Source: an uncultured Lachnospiraceae bacterium
GTDB taxonomy: Bacteria; Bacillota; Clostridia; Lachnospirales; Lachnospiraceae
Assembly: GCA_947626915.1 (NCBI GenBank)
Contig: CANQUA010000003.1
Coordinates: 1-64,000, forward strand
Length of the DNA stretch: 64,000 nt
Direction of reading: 5' to 3'
A program made the position numbers and the translations under genes. Positions 62,028 through 64,000 of this stretch are shown one piece after another. Numbering within the stretch: position 1 is the stretch's first letter; each line of letters starts with the position of its first letter. The notes under the pieces are model-generated. The model was not told where the DNA came from. It worked only from the letters and a program-made list of their open reading frames with translations, and did not search any database.

Positions 62028-63341
62028 ATGAGCGGAAGGAAGAGACAGGGACGGAGGTATCTTTTATCGGCGGCGGTTATGCTGGTTCTGGCGGCGGTTC
62101 TGGCCGGAGGGCTGATCGGGAGCGAGCACGGCCGGACGGCGGAGCATACACGGTATGCGGAGGGCGGAAGCAGTTTCCGGAGCCAGGCGTCTGAGCGGGA
62201 GAATGACTCAGCTTCCCGGCCGGTTGCGGATCAGTCTGCGGCTTTGGGGGAGACGGTCCCCCGAAATACTGCCGCGCAGCCAACGGAAGCAGCCTCGGCC
62301 CCCGTTGTATTGACGACGGCGGGGAGCGAAACGACGGAAGCGGAGCCGGCGGAGAGCAGTTCTGAAAATGAGGAGCCGGATGGAACGGAAGAGGAATCCG
62401 GCGATATTACGCTTTTGTTTGCCGGAGATGTATATTTTTCCGATCATGTGATGAATGCCTATGACCGGGCAGGGGATATCGGCGGCGTGCTGGACGAAGG
62501 GATCCGGGCCGAGATCGAGACCGCGGACATTTTTATGGTGAACCAGGAATTCCCCTTTACCGACCGGGGTACGGCGGCCGCGGACAAGCAGTTTACATTC
62601 CGTGTCCCGCCGGAGAAGGTTTCCCTGCTCCGGGAGATGGGCGTGGATATCGTGACCATGGCCAATAACCATATTCTGGATTTCGGTCCCGAGGGGATCA
62701 CGGACAGCCTGACGGCCTTGGACGGCGCGGGGATCCTCCACGTGGGCGCGGGAGAGAATCTGGAGCAGGCGAAAAAACTGGAGATTCTGGAGGTCAAAGG
62801 CAGGCGGATCGGGTTCCTGGGAACCAGCCGCGTCTATATGGCGGCCAGCTGGGCGGCAGGGGACGGACATCCGGGCGTGTTTTCCACTTACGATCCAACG
62901 CTGCCTTTGGAGGAGATCCGGGCGGCGCGGGAGGAGTGCGATTATCTCGTCGTATATGTGCATTGGGGGATCGAGCGGAACACAGAGCCGGAACAATACC
63001 AGCGGAACATGGGACGGCAGTACATCGACGCCGGGGCGGATCTGGTAGTCGGCAGCCATCCCCATGTGCTGCAGGAGATCGAGTATTACAACGGAAAGCC
63101 GATCGCGTACAGTCTGGGCAATTTTGTATTCGGCAGCAGCATCCCGGAGACGGAGCTTTTGAAAGTGGTGTTAAAAGCGCCGGAGGATCCCGGCAGTGAA
63201 AGCGGGGGCATGAAAGAAAGCGGCGGCGCTTCCGGACCGGAGGTTGTCGGTGCTTCCGGGGAGACGGCGGATTTTATCGTGGAAGTTGCGACGATTCCCT
63301 GCACGTCTTCCGGCGGGTATACGCGGGTACGGGGACAGTGA
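62028..63341 (+). CDS. CapA family protein (poly-gamma-glutamate-synthesis-like metallophosphatase)
   Basis: A 437-residue exported protein. A signal anchor (about 11-31, LLSAAVMLVLAAVLAGGLIG) is followed by a low-complexity Ser/Thr/Glu region (35-135) and the CapA domain (about 136-400). Metal and active-site motifs: FAGDVYFSDHVM, NQEFPFTDRG, MANNHILDFGPEG, YVHWGIERN and VGSHPHVLQ. CapA proteins take part in polyglutamate or other envelope polymer metabolism; no capB/capC genes are near, so a general envelope phosphatase role is possible. GGGGGAG precedes the start. Confidence 0.88.
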   Translation: MSGRKRQGRRYLLSAAVMLVLAAVLAGGLIGSEHGRTAEHTRYAEGGSSFRSQASERENDSASRPVADQSAALGETVPRNTAAQPTEAASAPVVLTTAGSETTEAEPAESSSENEEPDGTEEESGDITLLFAGDVYFSDHVMNAYDRAGDIGGVLDEGIRAEIETADIFMVNQEFPFTDRGTAAADKQFTFRVPPEKVSLLREMGVDIVTMANNHILDFGPEGITDSLTALDGAGILHVGAGENLEQAKKLEILEVKGRRIGFLGTSRVYMAASWAAGDGHPGVFSTYDPTLPLEEIRAAREECDYLVVYVHWGIERNTEPEQYQRNMGRQYIDAGADLVVGSHPHVLQEIEYYNGKPIAYSLGNFVFGSSIPETELLKVVLKAPEDPGSESGGMKESGGASGPEVVGASGETADFIVEVATIPCTSSGGYTRVRGQ

Positions 63342-63788
63342 GTACAGGGGAATGCCGCGGTTTGTCTGCAGCGATTCGGCGCGGCACAGAGATGTCCGGC
63401 AGGAAAACCCGGGTGCGGTTTGGAGGCGGCCGGCACAAAACATGATGCAGGTTCATATGGGTTCATCGATATACGGAGACGCAGGCGCGGATGGAAGGAT
63501 AGACGCGGGGGCGGAGCGCAAAACGGAACTTGGCTTGCTGTTTATCTGTTATTTGCCCGCGAAAATGAATCTGACGGCATATTACAGCAAATATTCGTGC
63601 AAAGTATTGCTTTTTTCGTGCGGATGGAATATACTAGAATCATCAGCAGAAGATGCTAAGGTAAGTAGCAAGCCGAGCAGAAGATGCTGACCAATCCGCA
63701 GCATCTTAAACCGTAAACCGTACAGCACAGAGACACGGAAGAGGGCCTGTAAACACTATTATTTTATATAATATGAGGAGATGATTAT
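63342..63788. other. Gene-free control region before the relB-like gene
   Basis: No gene is supported in 447 bp. It contains TTGCTT (63607-63612), 17 nt, TATACT (63630-63635) as promoter, and three copies of an 8-bp half-site: AAGATGCT at 63650 and 63681 and its inverse AGCATCTT at 63700. These are likely operator sites for the antitoxin. Confidence 0.6.
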
Positions 63789-64000
63789 ATGGCTGGCACT
63801 ACAACGAATATCAGCATCCGCATGGATGCCGATCTGAAGGCACAGGCCGATGCCCTTTTTGCAGAGCTGGGCATGAACCTGTCCACTGCTTTTAATATTT
63901 TTGTCCGTCAGTCGCTTCGCGAGGGCCGGATTCCGTTTGATATCTCCCTGAACGCGCCCAACAAGGAAACGGTTGCCGCCATGCTGGAGGCAGAGAGGAT
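63789..64000 (+). CDS. RelB/DinJ-type antitoxin, cut by window edge
   Basis: The first 70 codons are present. MAGTTTNISIRMDADLKAQA is the ribbon-helix-helix DNA-binding arm, and LFAELGMNLSTAFNIFVRQS with EGRIPFDIS are classic RelB/DinJ blocks. GAGGAG lies 9 nt upstream. The partner toxin (YafQ/RelE-type) should follow beyond the right edge. Autoregulation through the half-sites upstream is expected. Confidence 0.9.
   Translation, partial: MAGTTTNISIRMDADLKAQADALFAELGMNLSTAFNIFVRQSLREGRIPFDISLNAPNKETVAAMLEAER

Noticed and set aside
63244..63690. Open frame after capA
   Set aside because: Starts inside capA in another frame, covers the control region of the relB-like gene and shows no protein-like signal.

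Overview
The window looks like chromosome of a fairly GC-rich Clostridia species, most likely a gut Lachnospiraceae. The support is AGGAGG-type ribosome sites, TTGACA-17-TATAAT promoters, gram-positive families (LTA synthase, PlsY, PadR-DUF2812, LytTR/Agr, CapA, AIM24, DUF6171) and a plant-polysaccharide sugar locus without its own ABC ATPase. No species can be named from sequence alone. I saw no rRNA, tRNA, CRISPR array, intact insertion sequence or prophage.

Layout. 1-7.4 kb: the 5' part of an ammonium transporter gene with an attenuator-like leader, a 160-bp palindromic element, a MYG1 hydrolase, a reverse-strand group (two esterases, an ATP-grasp ligase), an acyltransferase-like protein and a membrane-anchored amidase. 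7.5-9.6 kb: the wreck of an Agr-type quorum-sensing locus (AgrB fragment, intact LytTR regulator, kinase-less AgrC) facing a broken small secreted-protein gene that carries a LytTR-like direct repeat. 9.7-17.9 kb: aconitase, LTA-synthase-like enzyme with a repeat-rich linker, membrane-anchored XRE protein, secreted amidase plus formate/nitrite channel. 17.95-18.4 kb: a decayed YhcG/DUF1016 nuclease gene. 18.5-23.4 kb: an unknown helical protein, then an Rrf2 regulator divergent from cysK and metY, with two near-identical operator boxes and a possible attenuator between cysK and metY. 23.6-25.1 kb: an intracellular GH51 arabinofuranosidase.

25.2-32.1 kb is an accessory patch: DUF2441-like protein, a toxin-antitoxin-like pair whose PIN gene carries an in-frame stop, PadR-DUF2812, an uncharacterised pair (large membrane-associated protein plus glycine-zipper protein) divergent from an XRE repressor, and a PlsY-glycolipid glycosyltransferase pair.

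32.9-58.2 kb is an arabinan/arabinose utilisation locus. An exported GH43 lipoprotein would cut arabinan at the surface. Two substrate-binding proteins (one of about 1000 residues with extra domains) and two permease pairs would import oligosaccharides. Between the two permease pairs lie a beta-propeller/Yip1 membrane protein and a DUF5696 protein. Two cytoplasmic GH43 enzymes and the GH51 enzyme would release L-arabinose. AraA, a ribulokinase and AraD convert it to xylulose-5-phosphate, and transketolase and transaldolase feed it to glycolysis. A winged-helix protein with a large ligand-binding-like C-terminal part is the likely local regulator.

58.3-64 kb holds a small membrane protein, DUF6171, a lipoprotein, AIM24, CapA and, at the right edge, a RelB/DinJ antitoxin cut off by the window end.
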